This document shows positions 1 through 9,275 of a stretch of DNA of 41,481 bases, piece after piece (within the stretch, counting starts at the first letter, position 1; every line of letters begins with the position of its first letter). Position numbers and translations under genes: made by a program. Under the pieces are notes generated by a model. That model was given only the letters and a program-made list of their open reading frames with translations, was not told the DNA's origin and did no database searches. This DNA is from Pseudonocardiaceae bacterium (GTDB lineage: Bacteria; Actinomycetota; Actinomycetes; Mycobacteriales; Pseudonocardiaceae): the NCBI GenBank assembly GCA_009379815.1, contig WHSY01000019.1, positions 1 through 41,481 of the forward strand, read 5' to 3'.

Positions 1-411
1 TACAGCGCCCGCAAGGTCAAGTGCGCGACCTCGCGCTACCTGCACCGCGACGACGACCGCCCCACGACGCCGACGACCGTCACCGCGATCAACATCCGCG
101 TGCACACCCCACCCCTGGACCTGAGGCCCCGAGCGCGACGTGTCCCGAGCCGACCGCACACTCCACGACCGCCAACTCGCCGCGACAAGGTGACCGCGCT
201 GCTCTCCAGCGACCCGCACCGCGCCTGGAACGGGGCCGAACTCGCCGAGACGCTGCAGATCCCGAAACACACCATGCTCACCCAACTCGCCGAGTGGACC
301 CGCCTCGGATTCCTCACCCGCATCAACGCCGGCAGCTACACCCTCACCCGACCCCCGGCCGAGCCCGTCCCGCTCCCGACCCCGACACGCCGACCCTCGC
401 CGCCTCCTTGA
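1..411 (+). CDS. 3' end of an unrecognised protein with a C-terminal winged-helix-like segment
   Basis: The reading frame is open from the first base of the window to a TGA at 409-411, so the gene begins upstream. The visible 136 residues start YSARKVKCATSRYLHRD. A Pro/Arg-rich linker follows, then a compact segment of about 45 residues (AWNGAELAETLQIP, MLTQLAEWTRLGFL, GSYTLTRP) that reads like a winged helix: two helices with a turn, a recognition-like helix and a short beta wing. The tail is rich in Pro and Arg. I do not recognise the family; a DNA-binding role is inferred from that pattern only. It converges on ftsY and is separated from it by an inverted repeat. An in-frame GTG at 100 would give a shorter protein, but the open frame upstream makes a partial gene more likely. 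Confidence 0.5.
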   Translation, partial: YSARKVKCATSRYLHRDDDRPTTPTTVTAINIRVHTPPLDLRPRARRVPSRPHTPRPPTRRDKVTALLSSDPHRAWNGAELAETLQIPKHTMLTQLAEWTRLGFLTRINAGSYTLTRPPAEPVPLPTPTRRPSPPP

Positions 412-461
412 CGTGATCAACATCCCGCTAACTCCGTGGCATTGGCGTCAGACGCGGTGAG

Positions 462-510
462 GGTGCCCTTGACGGCGACGGCAACTGCCCGCAGTGCCGT
501 CGAGGGCACC
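462..510. terminator. Inverted repeat between convergent genes, probable bidirectional terminator
   Basis: GGTGCCCTTGACGGC at 462-476 pairs with GCCGTCGAGGGCACC at 496-510: 15 bp with a single G-T wobble, loop of 19 nt. It lies between the stop of the first gene (411) and the stop of ftsY on the other strand (536). There is no U-tract, which is usual for actinobacterial terminators. It could also be a dispersed palindromic repeat. Confidence 0.6.
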
Positions 511-535
511 TTCGCGGCGACCGCCGGAGCTGCAG

Positions 536-1861
536 CTAGCCGAGCAGCGCGTCGACGAAGGCCTCGGGCTCGAAGGGGGCGAGGTCGTCGACGCCCTCGC
601 CGAGGCCGACCAGCTTGACGGGCACCCCGAGCTCGCGCTGCACCTGGAACACGATGCCGCCCTTGGCGGTGCCGTCGAGCTTGGTCAGCACGATGCCGGT
701 GATGTCGACGACCTCGGCGAACACCCGCGCCTGCGCGAGGCCGTTCTGGCCGGTGGTCGCGTCGAGCACGAGCAGCACTTCGCCGACGTCGGCCTGCTTG
801 GACACCACCCTCTTGACCTTGCCCAACTCGTCCATCAGCCCGGTCTTGGTGTGCAGCCTGCCGGCGGTGTCGAGCAGCACGGTGTCCACCTGCGTCGACG
901 TGCCACGCTTGACTGCCTCGAAGGCGACACTCGCGGGATCGGCGCCCTCGGCGCCGCGCACGACCTCGGCACCGGCGCGCTCCCCCCAGGTCGCCAATTG
1001 ATCGACGGCCGCAGCCCGGAACGTGTCCGCCGCACCGAGGAGTACCTGGCGGCCGTCGGCGACCAGCACCCGGGCCAGCTTGCCCGTGGTGGTGGTCTTG
1101 CCGGTGCCGTTGACGCCGGCCACCAGCACCACTCCGGGCGTGGGTCCGTCGTCACCGGTGTGCGGCAGCGCACGGACCGCCCGGTCGAGGTCAGGACGCA
1201 GCGCATCCACCAGCACCTCCCGCAGCGCGGTGCGCGCCTGCTCAGCGGTACGTACACCGCGCGAGGCCAGCTCGGTGCGGAGCTGCTCGACGATCTCCGT
1301 GGAGGCCGTGGCGCCGAGGTCGGCGAGCAGCAGGGTGTCCTCGACATCGGTCCAGGAGTCCTCGTCCAGGTCGCCGGCCCCGAGCAACCCGAGCAGGCTC
1401 TGCCCGAGTGCCGAGCGGGACCGGGACAGTCGGCCGCGCAGCCGCTCCAGCCGCCCGGCGGTCGGCTCGATCTCCTCGGCAGGTGCGGCACTGTCCGGGA
1501 CGGACGGTTCGGGCGCGGGCTCCCGCGGCGCTTCGGGTGCCGGCTCCGGCGGCGCCTGCGGCGCGGGCTCCGGCGGCGCCTGCGGCGCGGCTTCCGGCGG
1601 GGGTGCAGGAGCCGGGGCGGCAGGAGGCTCGTCCCTGGCAGGCGGCGCAGCGGGTGGTGGCCCACCGCCGCCGGAGGAGAAGCTGATCGGTCCTCCGGCG
1701 CTGTAGCCGCGGCGGGCCTCCGGCTCCTCGGCACGTTCGGCCTCCCTCCGCTCGGCGAGGCTGATCCGACGGCGGCGGACGAGTACCACGCCCACCGCCA
1801 GGGCGATCAGCAGGACGACCGCGACGACGACAGAGATCCAGATCAGGGCGGTGCTCGACAC
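536..1861 (-). CDS. ftsY: Signal recognition particle receptor FtsY
   Basis: GTPase receptor that docks SRP-ribosome complexes at the membrane for co-translational insertion of membrane proteins. The 441 residues show an N-terminal membrane helix (about residues 5-28) followed by RRRR. Then comes an acidic Ala/Pro/Glu linker with tandem PAPEAP-like units (to about residue 130), and then the NG GTPase domain. The G motifs are clear: GVNGTGKTTTT near 249, DTFRAAAVDQL near 279, DTAGRLHTK near 331, TKLDGTAKGG near 393, and GLGEGVDDLAPF at the end. The start is GTG, with AGGGGTGACAGG just upstream. The gene diverges from the symporter gene with 124 bp between starts. In M. tuberculosis smc and ftsY are adjacent; here the symporter separates them, so ftsY probably has its own promoter. 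Confidence 0.97.
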   Translation of the reverse strand: MSSTALIWISVVVAVVLLIALAVGVVLVRRRRISLAERREAERAEEPEARRGYSAGGPISFSSGGGGPPPAAPPARDEPPAAPAPAPPPEAAPQAPPEPAPQAPPEPAPEAPREPAPEPSVPDSAAPAEEIEPTAGRLERLRGRLSRSRSALGQSLLGLLGAGDLDEDSWTDVEDTLLLADLGATASTEIVEQLRTELASRGVRTAEQARTALREVLVDALRPDLDRAVRALPHTGDDGPTPGVVLVAGVNGTGKTTTTGKLARVLVADGRQVLLGAADTFRAAAVDQLATWGERAGAEVVRGAEGADPASVAFEAVKRGTSTQVDTVLLDTAGRLHTKTGLMDELGKVKRVVSKQADVGEVLLVLDATTGQNGLAQARVFAEVVDITGIVLTKLDGTAKGGIVFQVQRELGVPVKLVGLGEGVDDLAPFEPEAFVDALLG

Positions 1862-1985
1862 CCTGACATCCTGTCACCCCTGCCACTGCGGGCGTCCGGA
1901 TGGCGCAACAGCCCCGCGGCGGGGATACGTCGCCTCGGCCGGGGCGCCCAGCGGCCGGCAGGCACGTCGACGTTCAGGAGGGCCC

Positions 1986-3464
1986 GTGCGGACCGTGGAC
2001 GTCGTGATCATCGCCGGCTACCTGCTCGCCGTGCCGGCGGCTGGGCTGCTGCTGTCAGGGCGGCAGCGCGGCGCGCGCGACTTCTTCGTCAGCAACCGCA
2101 ACCTGCCGTGGTGGGCGGTGTGCTCGGCAGTCGTTGCCACCGAAACCTCCACCCTCACCGTGATCAGCGTCCCGACCGTCGCCTACCTCGGCTCGTTCAC
2201 CTATCTGCAACTGGCCCTGGGTTACCTGCTCGGCAGGGTGGTGGTCGCCTTCGTGCTCCTCCCCCGCTACTACGGCGGCGAGCTGGTGACCGCCTACGCC
2301 TACCTCGGCCGGCGGTTCGGCAGCGGGCTGCAGTCCCTGGCATCGGCGACCTTCCTGGTCACCCGGCTGCTCGCCGACGGGGTCCGGCTGTTCGCCACCG
2401 CGATCCCGGTCAAGGTGATGGCCGAAGCCCTGGGGTTGCAGGTCGCCTACTGGCAGATCGTCGGCGTCATCACGATCGTCACGGTGCTCTACACCTACCT
2501 CGGCGGCACCCGCGCCGTGATCTGGATCGACGCGCTGCAGTTGCTGCTCTACCTGGGCGGCGCGCTCGTCGCCGTCGTGGTGCTGGCGACAGCGCTGCCC
2601 GACGGCTGGTTCGGCACCCTCGCCGATGCGGGAAAGCTCCAGCTGGTCGACTTCTCCTCCGACGTGGTGACCGAGCCGTACGCGTTCCTCACCGCCGTGG
2701 TCGGCGGGGCGATGCTGTCGATGGCCTCGCACGGAGCCGACCAGCTGATCGTGCAACGCCTGCTGGCCTGCCGGACCCTCGCCGACGGGCAGCGCGCGTT
2801 GATCGCCAGCGGGGTCGTCGTCGGGCTGCAGTTCGCGCTGTTCCTGCTGATCGGAAGCATGCTGTGGATCTTCTATCGCGGTGCATCGCCCGACGCGCTC
2901 GGACTGTCCACCGGCGACGAGCTGTTCCCGACGTTCATCGTCGACGAGCTACCCGCGGGTGTCGCCGGGCTGCTCATCGCGGCAATCCTCGCCGCGGCCA
3001 TGAGCTCGTCACTGAACTCGCTGGCCACCTCGACGGTGACCGACCTCTACCAGCGCATCGCCCGCCGCGAGCTGTCCGACGACGCAGCGCTGCGGCACGC
3101 GCGGGTCTGGACGCTGGTGTGGGGGCTGCTGCTCTTCGGGGTCGCCTCGCTGTTCACCGGCAGCGACAACCCGGTGGTAGAGCTCGGGCTGGGAATCACC
3201 GGCTACACCTACGGGGCACTACTCGGGGCGTTCCTGCTGGGCCTGCTGGTCCGCCGCGCCGGGCAGGCCGACGCCGCCATCGCGTTCACCGTGACGGTGG
3301 CCGTCATGGCCTGGGTCATCCTGGTACCGGTCTTCGGTGCCGACGCTGCGCCGCTCGCGTTCCCCTGGTACACGCCGCTCGGCGTCGCCATCACCCTGCT
3401 CGTCGGTGGCGTCACCTCGCTGCGCGGACACGCTACGAGGCAGACCGCAACCGCTGCGAGATGA
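1986..3464 (+). CDS. Sodium:solute symporter (SSS family)
   Basis: Secondary transporter of the solute:sodium symporter family, predicted in the cytoplasmic membrane. The 492-residue protein is almost entirely hydrophobic helices, about 13. Family hallmarks are an early RGARDFFVSNRNLPWWAV segment, SVVATETSTLTVISVP in the region of the sodium site, and AAAMSSSLNSLATSTV late in the protein. The frame is open further upstream (to 1851), but I chose the GTG at 1986 because AGGAGG lies 4-5 nt before it and the protein then starts directly before the first membrane helix. The substrate cannot be told from sequence. Its 3' end overlaps the 3' end of smc by 32 bp on the opposite strand. It interrupts the ftsY-smc pair and looks like an accessory insertion. 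Confidence 0.9.
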   Translation: MRTVDVVIIAGYLLAVPAAGLLLSGRQRGARDFFVSNRNLPWWAVCSAVVATETSTLTVISVPTVAYLGSFTYLQLALGYLLGRVVVAFVLLPRYYGGELVTAYAYLGRRFGSGLQSLASATFLVTRLLADGVRLFATAIPVKVMAEALGLQVAYWQIVGVITIVTVLYTYLGGTRAVIWIDALQLLLYLGGALVAVVVLATALPDGWFGTLADAGKLQLVDFSSDVVTEPYAFLTAVVGGAMLSMASHGADQLIVQRLLACRTLADGQRALIASGVVVGLQFALFLLIGSMLWIFYRGASPDALGLSTGDELFPTFIVDELPAGVAGLLIAAILAAAMSSSLNSLATSTVTDLYQRIARRELSDDAALRHARVWTLVWGLLLFGVASLFTGSDNPVVELGLGITGYTYGALLGAFLLGLLVRRAGQADAAIAFTVTVAVMAWVILVPVFGADAAPLAFPWYTPLGVAITLLVGGVTSLRGHATRQTATAAR

Positions 3465-6400
3465 CGGTGGTGATGCCGTCGCCACGCATGCTCACCCCGT
3501 AGAGCGCATCGGCCACCTCCATGGTGGCCTTCTGGTGGGTGATCACGATCAGCTGCGACCGGTCCCGCAGCAGCTCGAGCAACCCGATGAGCCGGCCGAG
3601 GTTGGTGTCGTCGAGCGCGGCCTCGACCTCGTCGAGCACGTAGAACGGCGAGGGGCGCGCCCGGAAGATCGCCACCAGCATGGCTACCGCGGTCAGCGAC
3701 TTCTCCCCGCCGGACAGCAGCGACAGCCGCTTGACCTTCTTCCCCGGTGGCCGCGCCTCGACCTCGATGCCGGTGGTGAGCATGTCGTCGGGCTCGGTGA
3801 GTACGAGCCGCCCCTCGCCACCGGGGAACAGCGCCGCGAAGACCGTCTCGAACTCGCGTGCCACATCGTGGTAGGCGGCCGAGAACACCGCCAGAATCCG
3901 CTCGTCGACCTCCTTGACGACGGTGAGCAGGTCGCGGCGGGTCTCCTTGAGGTCCTCGAGCTGGGTCGACAGGAACTTGTAGCGCTCCTCCAGCGCGGCG
4001 AACTCCTCCAGCGCGAGCGGGTTGACCTTGCCCAGCAGCGACAGGTCGCGCTCCGCGCGCTGGGCGCGGCGCTGTTGGGCCGCCCTCTCATAGGACATGG
4101 GCTGCGGCGCCGTGACCTGCTCACCGCGCTCGATCGCCGCCTCGAACTCGGCCATCTCACCTGCCGGCGGGGGCACCTCGACATCCGGACCGTACTCGGC
4201 GACGAGCTCCTCGGTTCCGATGCCGAAGTCGTCGGAGATCTTCGCCTCGAGCTGCTCGATGCGTAGCCGCTGCTCGGCGCGGGCCACTTCGTCGCGATGC
4301 ACCGCATCGGTGAGCTTGTCCAGCTCGCCGGACAGCTCCTTGACCCGCCCGCGCAGGCCCGGCAGCTCTTCCTCCTGCTCGGCGCGGCCGGCCGCCACCG
4401 CGTCGCGATCGGCGACGGCGCGCTGCAGCGAGGTCTCGATCCGCTCGCAGCCGATCTCACCGGCACGGACCACCTCCGCCGCCACCGCCGCGCCGCGCTC
4501 CCGTGCGGCGGCAGCTGCTGCGGCGCGAGCGCGGGCTTCACGCTCGGCGCGGGCGGTGCGGCGCAACCCGTCTGCCCGCCCCTCCAGCGCGCCGGCCCGC
4601 TCCTCGGCGGTGCGCAGCGCGAGCCTGGCATCGACCTCCTCGCTGCGGGCGGTGGTCAGCGCCGCGGCGGCCTCGTCGCGTTCCGAGGTGTCGGGGTCGT
4701 CGTCGGTCGGCTCGTCGCGCGCCAGCCGCAGCCGCTCCTCGAGCTCGGCCAGCTGCTCGAGTGCCTCCTCGCGGCCGGCCTCGACGGCCTCCCGCTGTTC
4801 GTGCAGCCGGTCCGCCTCGTTCGACGCCGCTCGGGCGGCCTGGCCGAGCTGACCGAGTTGCTCGGCGACCGCGGACAGCTGCGCGTCGGACTCGTGCAGT
4901 GCCGCGAGGCTGTTCGCCACGTCCTCGGCACGCGCGGACGCCTCGGCGCGGGCGCCCTCGAGCGCGGCAGCCAACTCCTCGATCCGGGTATCGGAGTCCG
5001 CCAGGCGCGCCTGCGCGTCGTCGACGGCGGCCTGGACCTCGATCACGCTCTGGCTGCGCCCCGAGCCGCCGTGGGCCCAGTCCGTGCCCAGCACGTCGCC
5101 GTCGCGGGTCACCGCGTGCACCGATGGCTGGGCGGCGACGAGATCGTGCGCGGTGGGCAGGTCGTCGACCACAGCGGTCCGCTCCAGCAACCGGTGCAGC
5201 GCCGGGAGCAGGGCGTCCGGCGCGGTGACGAGGTCGGCTGCCCACTGCGCGCCGGGCGGCAACGCCGGCCGGCCGCCGGCTTCGGCGGTCGGTGCAGCGC
5301 CCCCGACGAGCAACCCGGCACGGCCGGCGTCGCGCTCGCGCAACAGGCGAAGCGCCGCGGCCGCGCCGTCGACGCCGGAGACCGCCAGCGCGTCGGCGGC
5401 CGCTCCCAGCGCTGCGGCGATGGCCGTCTCCGCGCCGGGCTGCACCGTGAGCAGCGCCGCCACCGACCCGAGCATGCCGGGCAGGTCCTCGCCCGCCGCG
5501 AGCAGCGTGCCCGAACCGTCCTTGCGGGCCAACCCGACCGACAGCGCGTCCACCCGCGCCGCCCACGACGCCCGCTGCTGCTCGGTATCGCGGTGCTCGG
5601 CTTCGAGTTCGGTGACCCGCTGCTCGACCTCGGTGTGTGCCGCCACCGCAGCCTCGTGCCGCTCGTCGAGCCCGACCTCACCAGCGTCCAGCGTGCCGAT
5701 CTCGGCCTGCCGGTCGTCGAACTCCCGCTGGGCCGCCGCGGCGCGCTCGCGGGCCTGTGCCAGTGCCGCGGACAGCCGCTCGATCTCCTCGGCGGTGGCC
5801 CCCGACTTCGACCGCAGCGCCTCGACCTGCCCGGACAACCGGGCCACGCCTTCGCGCCGGTCGGCGACGGCGCGTACCGCGGCGAGGTGCGCGCGCTCGG
5901 CGTCGCCAAGTGCCTGCTCGAGCTCCGCGCGGCGCTGCTGCGTACCCGACAGCGTCGCCCGGTCCTGCTCGACGACCCCCTGCAGCCGCTCCTCCTGCGC
6001 GGCGGCGGCGTCGGCCTCGCGCTCCAGCTCATCGGGGTCGTGGCCGGGCCCCGGCTCCTCGGCGGGCGCCGACAGGTGCCGGGCGCGCTCAGCGGCCAGT
6101 CGGGTGGTGCCCCGCAACCGCTCGGCCAGCGCGGACAGCCGGTACCAGGTCTCCTGCGCCGCGGTGAGCCGGGGCGCCGTGTCGGCGAGCTGCTGCTCCA
6201 GCGTCGACAGCCGGTTCCCGACCTCCTGCAGCGCCGTCTCCACCTCGGTGCGGCGGGAACGTGCGGCGGCCTCGTCGGCCTCCTCACGGGCCAGCTCGGA
6301 CCGCAGCGTGACCAGGTCGTCGGCGGCCAGCCGCAACCGCGCGTCCCGCAGCTCGGCCTGCACGGTCTGCGCCTTACGGGCGATCTCGGCCTGCTTGCCC

Positions 6401-7014
6401 AGCGGCTTGAGCTGGCGCCGCAGCTCGGCGGCCAGGTCGGTCAGCCTGGTGAGGTTGCCCTCCATCGCGTCGAGCTTGCGCAGCGCCTTCTCCTTGCGCT
6501 TGCGGTGCTTGAGGACGCCGGCTGCCTCCTCGATGAAGCCGCGTCGCTCCTCGGGCTTGGACTGCAGGATCGACTCCAGCTGGCCCTGCCCGACGACGAC
6601 GTGCATCTCGCGGCCGATACCCGAGTCGGACAGCAGCTCCTGGATGTCGAGCAGCCTGCAGGAGCTGCCGTTGATCTCGTACTCGCTGGCGCCGTCGCGG
6701 AACATCCGCCGGGTGATCGACACCTCGCTGTAGTCGATCGGTAGCGCGCCGTCGGCGTTGTCGACGGTCAGAGTGACCTCCGCGCGGCCCAGCGGCGACC
6801 GGCCCGAGGTGCCGGCGAAGATCACGTCCTCCATCTTGCCGCCCCGCAGCGCCTTGGCGCCCTGCTCGCCCATCACCCAGGACAGCGCATCGACGACATT
6901 GGACTTGCCGGTCCCGTTGGGGCCCACGACGCAGGTGATGCCCGGCTCGAAGCGCAGCGTGGTGGCCGAGGCGAAGGACTTGAAGCCCTTCATCGTCAGG
7001 CTCTTCAGGTGCAC
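3433..7014 (-). CDS. smc: Chromosome segregation protein SMC
   Basis: ATPase core of the bacterial condensin (SMC-ScpAB), which organises and segregates the chromosome. At 1193 residues it is a full-length SMC. The Walker A motif GPNGTGKS is at residues 31-38. Long Glu/Arg/Ala-rich coiled coils flank a central hinge (LPGMLGSVAALL, then a Gly/Ala-rich stretch). The ABC signature LSGGEKSL is near 1100 and Walker B YVLDEVEAALDD near 1125. The start is GTG; GAGGAGGGG lies about 10 nt upstream. The gene follows acyP on the same strand with 141 bp between them. Several long open frames antisense to it are side effects of the GC-rich coiled-coil codons. Confidence 0.98.
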   Translation of the reverse strand: MHLKSLTMKGFKSFASATTLRFEPGITCVVGPNGTGKSNVVDALSWVMGEQGAKALRGGKMEDVIFAGTSGRSPLGRAEVTLTVDNADGALPIDYSEVSITRRMFRDGASEYEINGSSCRLLDIQELLSDSGIGREMHVVVGQGQLESILQSKPEERRGFIEEAAGVLKHRKRKEKALRKLDAMEGNLTRLTDLAAELRRQLKPLGKQAEIARKAQTVQAELRDARLRLAADDLVTLRSELAREEADEAAARSRRTEVETALQEVGNRLSTLEQQLADTAPRLTAAQETWYRLSALAERLRGTTRLAAERARHLSAPAEEPGPGHDPDELEREADAAAAQEERLQGVVEQDRATLSGTQQRRAELEQALGDAERAHLAAVRAVADRREGVARLSGQVEALRSKSGATAEEIERLSAALAQARERAAAAQREFDDRQAEIGTLDAGEVGLDERHEAAVAAHTEVEQRVTELEAEHRDTEQQRASWAARVDALSVGLARKDGSGTLLAAGEDLPGMLGSVAALLTVQPGAETAIAAALGAAADALAVSGVDGAAAALRLLRERDAGRAGLLVGGAAPTAEAGGRPALPPGAQWAADLVTAPDALLPALHRLLERTAVVDDLPTAHDLVAAQPSVHAVTRDGDVLGTDWAHGGSGRSQSVIEVQAAVDDAQARLADSDTRIEELAAALEGARAEASARAEDVANSLAALHESDAQLSAVAEQLGQLGQAARAASNEADRLHEQREAVEAGREEALEQLAELEERLRLARDEPTDDDPDTSERDEAAAALTTARSEEVDARLALRTAEERAGALEGRADGLRRTARAEREARARAAAAAAARERGAAVAAEVVRAGEIGCERIETSLQRAVADRDAVAAGRAEQEEELPGLRGRVKELSGELDKLTDAVHRDEVARAEQRLRIEQLEAKISDDFGIGTEELVAEYGPDVEVPPPAGEMAEFEAAIERGEQVTAPQPMSYERAAQQRRAQRAERDLSLLGKVNPLALEEFAALEERYKFLSTQLEDLKETRRDLLTVVKEVDERILAVFSAAYHDVAREFETVFAALFPGGEGRLVLTEPDDMLTTGIEVEARPPGKKVKRLSLLSGGEKSLTAVAMLVAIFRARPSPFYVLDEVEAALDDTNLGRLIGLLELLRDRSQLIVITHQKATMEVADALYGVSMRGDGITTVISQRLRSAS

Positions 7015-7155
7015 GGTGCGCCGGCCCCTCCTCGCGGCTGCCCTGGCGTTGTCGGCCCTGGGGTCTTGGACGACGCCGAGGCTACCTGCCGGGACCCGCC
7101 CGCACGCCGCGCAGCGCCGTCAGGCCCCAGGCTTCACCAGGCCGGCCTGCAGCCG

Positions 7156-7437
7156 TCAGCGTTCGACGAAGTCGGCCAGGTCGCCGCGGGGGTCATCGAA
7201 CCGCTCGACGACGGAGTCGACGTAGCCCGGCGCATCGCCCGACCGCAGCGCGGCGAGCAGCTTGTCGCAGCAGCCCCGTGGGCCTTCGGCGACGACCTCG
7301 ACCCGGCCGCCGGCCAGGTTCGCAGCGTGACCGACCAGTCCCAGCTCGAGGGCACGGGAGCGGGTCCACCAGCGGAAACCGACTCCCTGTACCTGCCCAC
7401 GCACCCACGCCGTCATGCGGACCTGCGGGTCGGTCAC
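7156..7437 (-). CDS. acyP: Acylphosphatase
   Basis: Small enzyme of 93 residues that hydrolyses acyl phosphates. The family fold is evident: the phosphate-binding loop VQGVGFRWWTR carries the catalytic Arg, and GHAANLAGGRVEVVAEG carries the catalytic Asn. I chose the GTG at 7437 because it overlaps the TGA of the upstream oxidoreductase gene (GTGA), which suggests translational coupling. The longer open frame upstream lies inside that gene. The position next to smc and mutM is conserved in actinobacteria. Confidence 0.92.
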   Translation of the reverse strand: MTDPQVRMTAWVRGQVQGVGFRWWTRSRALELGLVGHAANLAGGRVEVVAEGPRGCCDKLLAALRSGDAPGYVDSVVERFDDPRGDLADFVER

Positions 7438-8318
7438 AGCGACACCAGCAACGGGGCCAGCCGGCGCAGGTCCGGCAGCGGATCGGCGGTGGGGTCCTCG
7501 CCGAGCAGCTGGACGCACACGTGGTCGGCCCCGGCGTCGAGATGCTCGCGGACCCGGGCCGCGACGGCGCCCTCGTCACCAGCGACCACCAGGGCGTCCT
7601 TGAGTCGCTCCGAGCCGCCGCGCGGCATGTCGTCGTCGGTGAACCCGAGCCGCTCCCAGTTGTTGCGGTAGTTCGGCAGCCCGGAGTAGATCTCCAAGTG
7701 CCAGTGCGCGCGCCGCAGCGCGGTCTCGCGGTCGTCGGAGAGCACCGCGGCCTGCTCGACGACCAGGGTGCGGTCCGGCCCGATCGCCGCTCTGGCGACG
7801 CTGGTGTGCTCCGGGGTCACCAGGTAGGGCAGCGCGCCCTGGGTAGTGTCGCGCGCCAGTTCCAGCATCCTGGGCCCGAGCGCGGCCAGCAGGCGCGGTG
7901 CGCGCGCAGCACCCGGCTCGATGCGCTCGCCCACCTCGTCCATCCGCCGCAGGTAGTCACGCATGGTGTCCAGCGGCTTGTCGTAGTGGCCCGCGCGGCG
8001 AGCGACGAGCGGAGCGTGGCTGACGCCGAGCCCGAGGACGAACCGCCCCGTATGCAACGCCGACAGCGTCCGCCCGCCGCTCTCCGCCGCCAGCGCGTCG
8101 CGGGCGTGGATGTTCGCGATGCCGGTGCCGACGACGAGCCGTCCGGTCGCCCCCAGCAGCGCCCCCGACTGCGTCAGTGCCTCCTTGCCGTAGGCCTCGC
8201 CGAACCACAGCGACCCGTAGCCCAGTTCCTCCAGCTCGGCGGCAGCCTCGCGCACCCCTGCGATCGGGTAGGAGTCGCTGCTCCACCACACACCGGTCCT
8301 GGCAGGGAACTCGACCAT
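7434..8318 (-). CDS. Luciferase-like F420-dependent oxidoreductase (TIGR03620-like)
   Basis: The 294-residue protein matches luciferase-like monooxygenase family enzymes that in actinobacteria use reduced coenzyme F420. Visible family features are the N-terminal GVWWSSDSYPIAGVREAAAE, LGYGSLWFGEAYGKE, a VGTGIANIHARDAL strand-turn, and RFVLGLGVSHAPLV. The substrate is unknown. The ATG has a strong Shine-Dalgarno sequence (GGAGGAGGCGAGC). The gene lies 41 bp after mutM and is coupled to acyP, so it is probably co-transcribed with both. F420 use is consistent with fbiD at 33493, but it is inferred from family membership. Confidence 0.85.
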   Translation of the reverse strand: MVEFPARTGVWWSSDSYPIAGVREAAAELEELGYGSLWFGEAYGKEALTQSGALLGATGRLVVGTGIANIHARDALAAESGGRTLSALHTGRFVLGLGVSHAPLVARRAGHYDKPLDTMRDYLRRMDEVGERIEPGAARAPRLLAALGPRMLELARDTTQGALPYLVTPEHTSVARAAIGPDRTLVVEQAAVLSDDRETALRRAHWHLEIYSGLPNYRNNWERLGFTDDDMPRGGSERLKDALVVAGDEGAVAARVREHLDAGADHVCVQLLGEDPTADPLPDLRRLAPLLVSL

Positions 8319-8359
8319 GCTCGCCTCCTCCGCGACGCTGACGCGGTCAGGCTAGGCGA

Positions 8360-9226
8360 TCACGGATGCGGGCGCCGGGGACGGGACTGGCAGCGCGGGC
8401 AGGAGTACGACGAACGGTTGGTAAACGGGTCGCGGCGCACCGCCGTACCGCAACGGGGGCAGGGCAGCCCGTCCTGCCCGTAGACCGCCAGCGAGCGGTC
8501 GAAGTAGCCGGAACGACCGTTGACGTTGACGTAGAGCGCGTCGAAGGAGGTACCGCCTGCCGCGAGCGCCTCGATCATCACCTCGGCGGCGGCGGCGAGC
8601 ACCGCGCGCGCCTGCACCCTGGTCAGGGTGGCGGTGGGCCGTGCCCAGTGCAGGCGCGCCCGCCACAATGCCTCGTCGGCGTAGATGTTGCCGATACCCG
8701 AGACCAGCGTCTGGTCCAGCAGCGCGCGCTTGAGCCCGGTGCGCCTGCCGCGCATCGCCGCCACCACGGCGTCGAAGTCGAACGCGGGGTCGAGCGGGTC
8801 CCGGCCGATGTGCGCCACCGGGCGGGGCAGCAGCGCACCGCCGACCGGCACCAGGTCCTCGACCGAGAGCCCGCCGAAGGTGCGCTGGTCGACGAAGCGC
8901 AGCTCCGGGCCGCCGTCGGCGAAGCGCAGCAGCACCCGCAGGTGTGCCTCGTCGGGCGTGCCGGGCGGCTGCAGCCGCAGCTGCCCGCTCATCCCCAGAT
9001 GGGCGAGGACCGCCTCGTCACCGTCGAGCTCGAGCCAGAGGTACTTGCCGCGGCGGCAGGCGGCCCGCAGCACCCGGCCGGCGAGCCGGCCGGCGAAGTC
9101 ACGCTCCCCGGCGAGGTGGCGGCGGATCGCACGGGGGTGGCGCACCTCGACTGCGCCGACGGCGCGACCGGCGACGTGCTCGGCGAGCCCGGCCCGGACG
9201 ATCTCCACCTCGGGCAGCTCGGGCAC
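8360..9226 (-). CDS. mutM: Formamidopyrimidine-DNA glycosylase (Fpg/MutM)
   Basis: Bifunctional base-excision-repair glycosylase/AP lyase that removes 8-oxoguanine and ring-opened purines. The chosen GTG at 9226 gives the N-terminus PELPEVEIV once the initiator is removed. This is essential, because Pro2 is the nucleophile and Glu3 also acts in catalysis; the open frame upstream is spurious. The 288 residues also show GMSGQLRL, the [14 protein letters not shown] helix-two-turns-helix region, and a C-terminal four-cysteine zinc finger (CPRCG ... CPRCQ). It follows rnc after 49 bp. Confidence 0.96.
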   Translation of the reverse strand: MPELPEVEIVRAGLAEHVAGRAVGAVEVRHPRAIRRHLAGERDFAGRLAGRVLRAACRRGKYLWLELDGDEAVLAHLGMSGQLRLQPPGTPDEAHLRVLLRFADGGPELRFVDQRTFGGLSVEDLVPVGGALLPRPVAHIGRDPLDPAFDFDAVVAAMRGRRTGLKRALLDQTLVSGIGNIYADEALWRARLHWARPTATLTRVQARAVLAAAAEVMIEALAAGGTSFDALYVNVNGRSGYFDRSLAVYGQDGLPCPRCGTAVRRDPFTNRSSYSCPRCQSRPRRPHP

Positions 9227-9275
9227 AACTCCGATTCTCCTCGGGCCGACTCTTCCCGGCGCACGAGACCCCGGG

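Noticed and set aside
494-3502. 1002-codon open frame on the plus strand across ftsY and the symporter
   Set aside because: It is antisense to ftsY and out of frame with the symporter, and its protein is Arg/Gly/His-rich with no family features. It is a by-product of high third-position GC.
4297-6744. 815-codon plus-strand open frame inside smc
   Set aside because: Lies opposite the coiled-coil part of smc, whose codon use keeps the antisense frame open; no recognisable domain.
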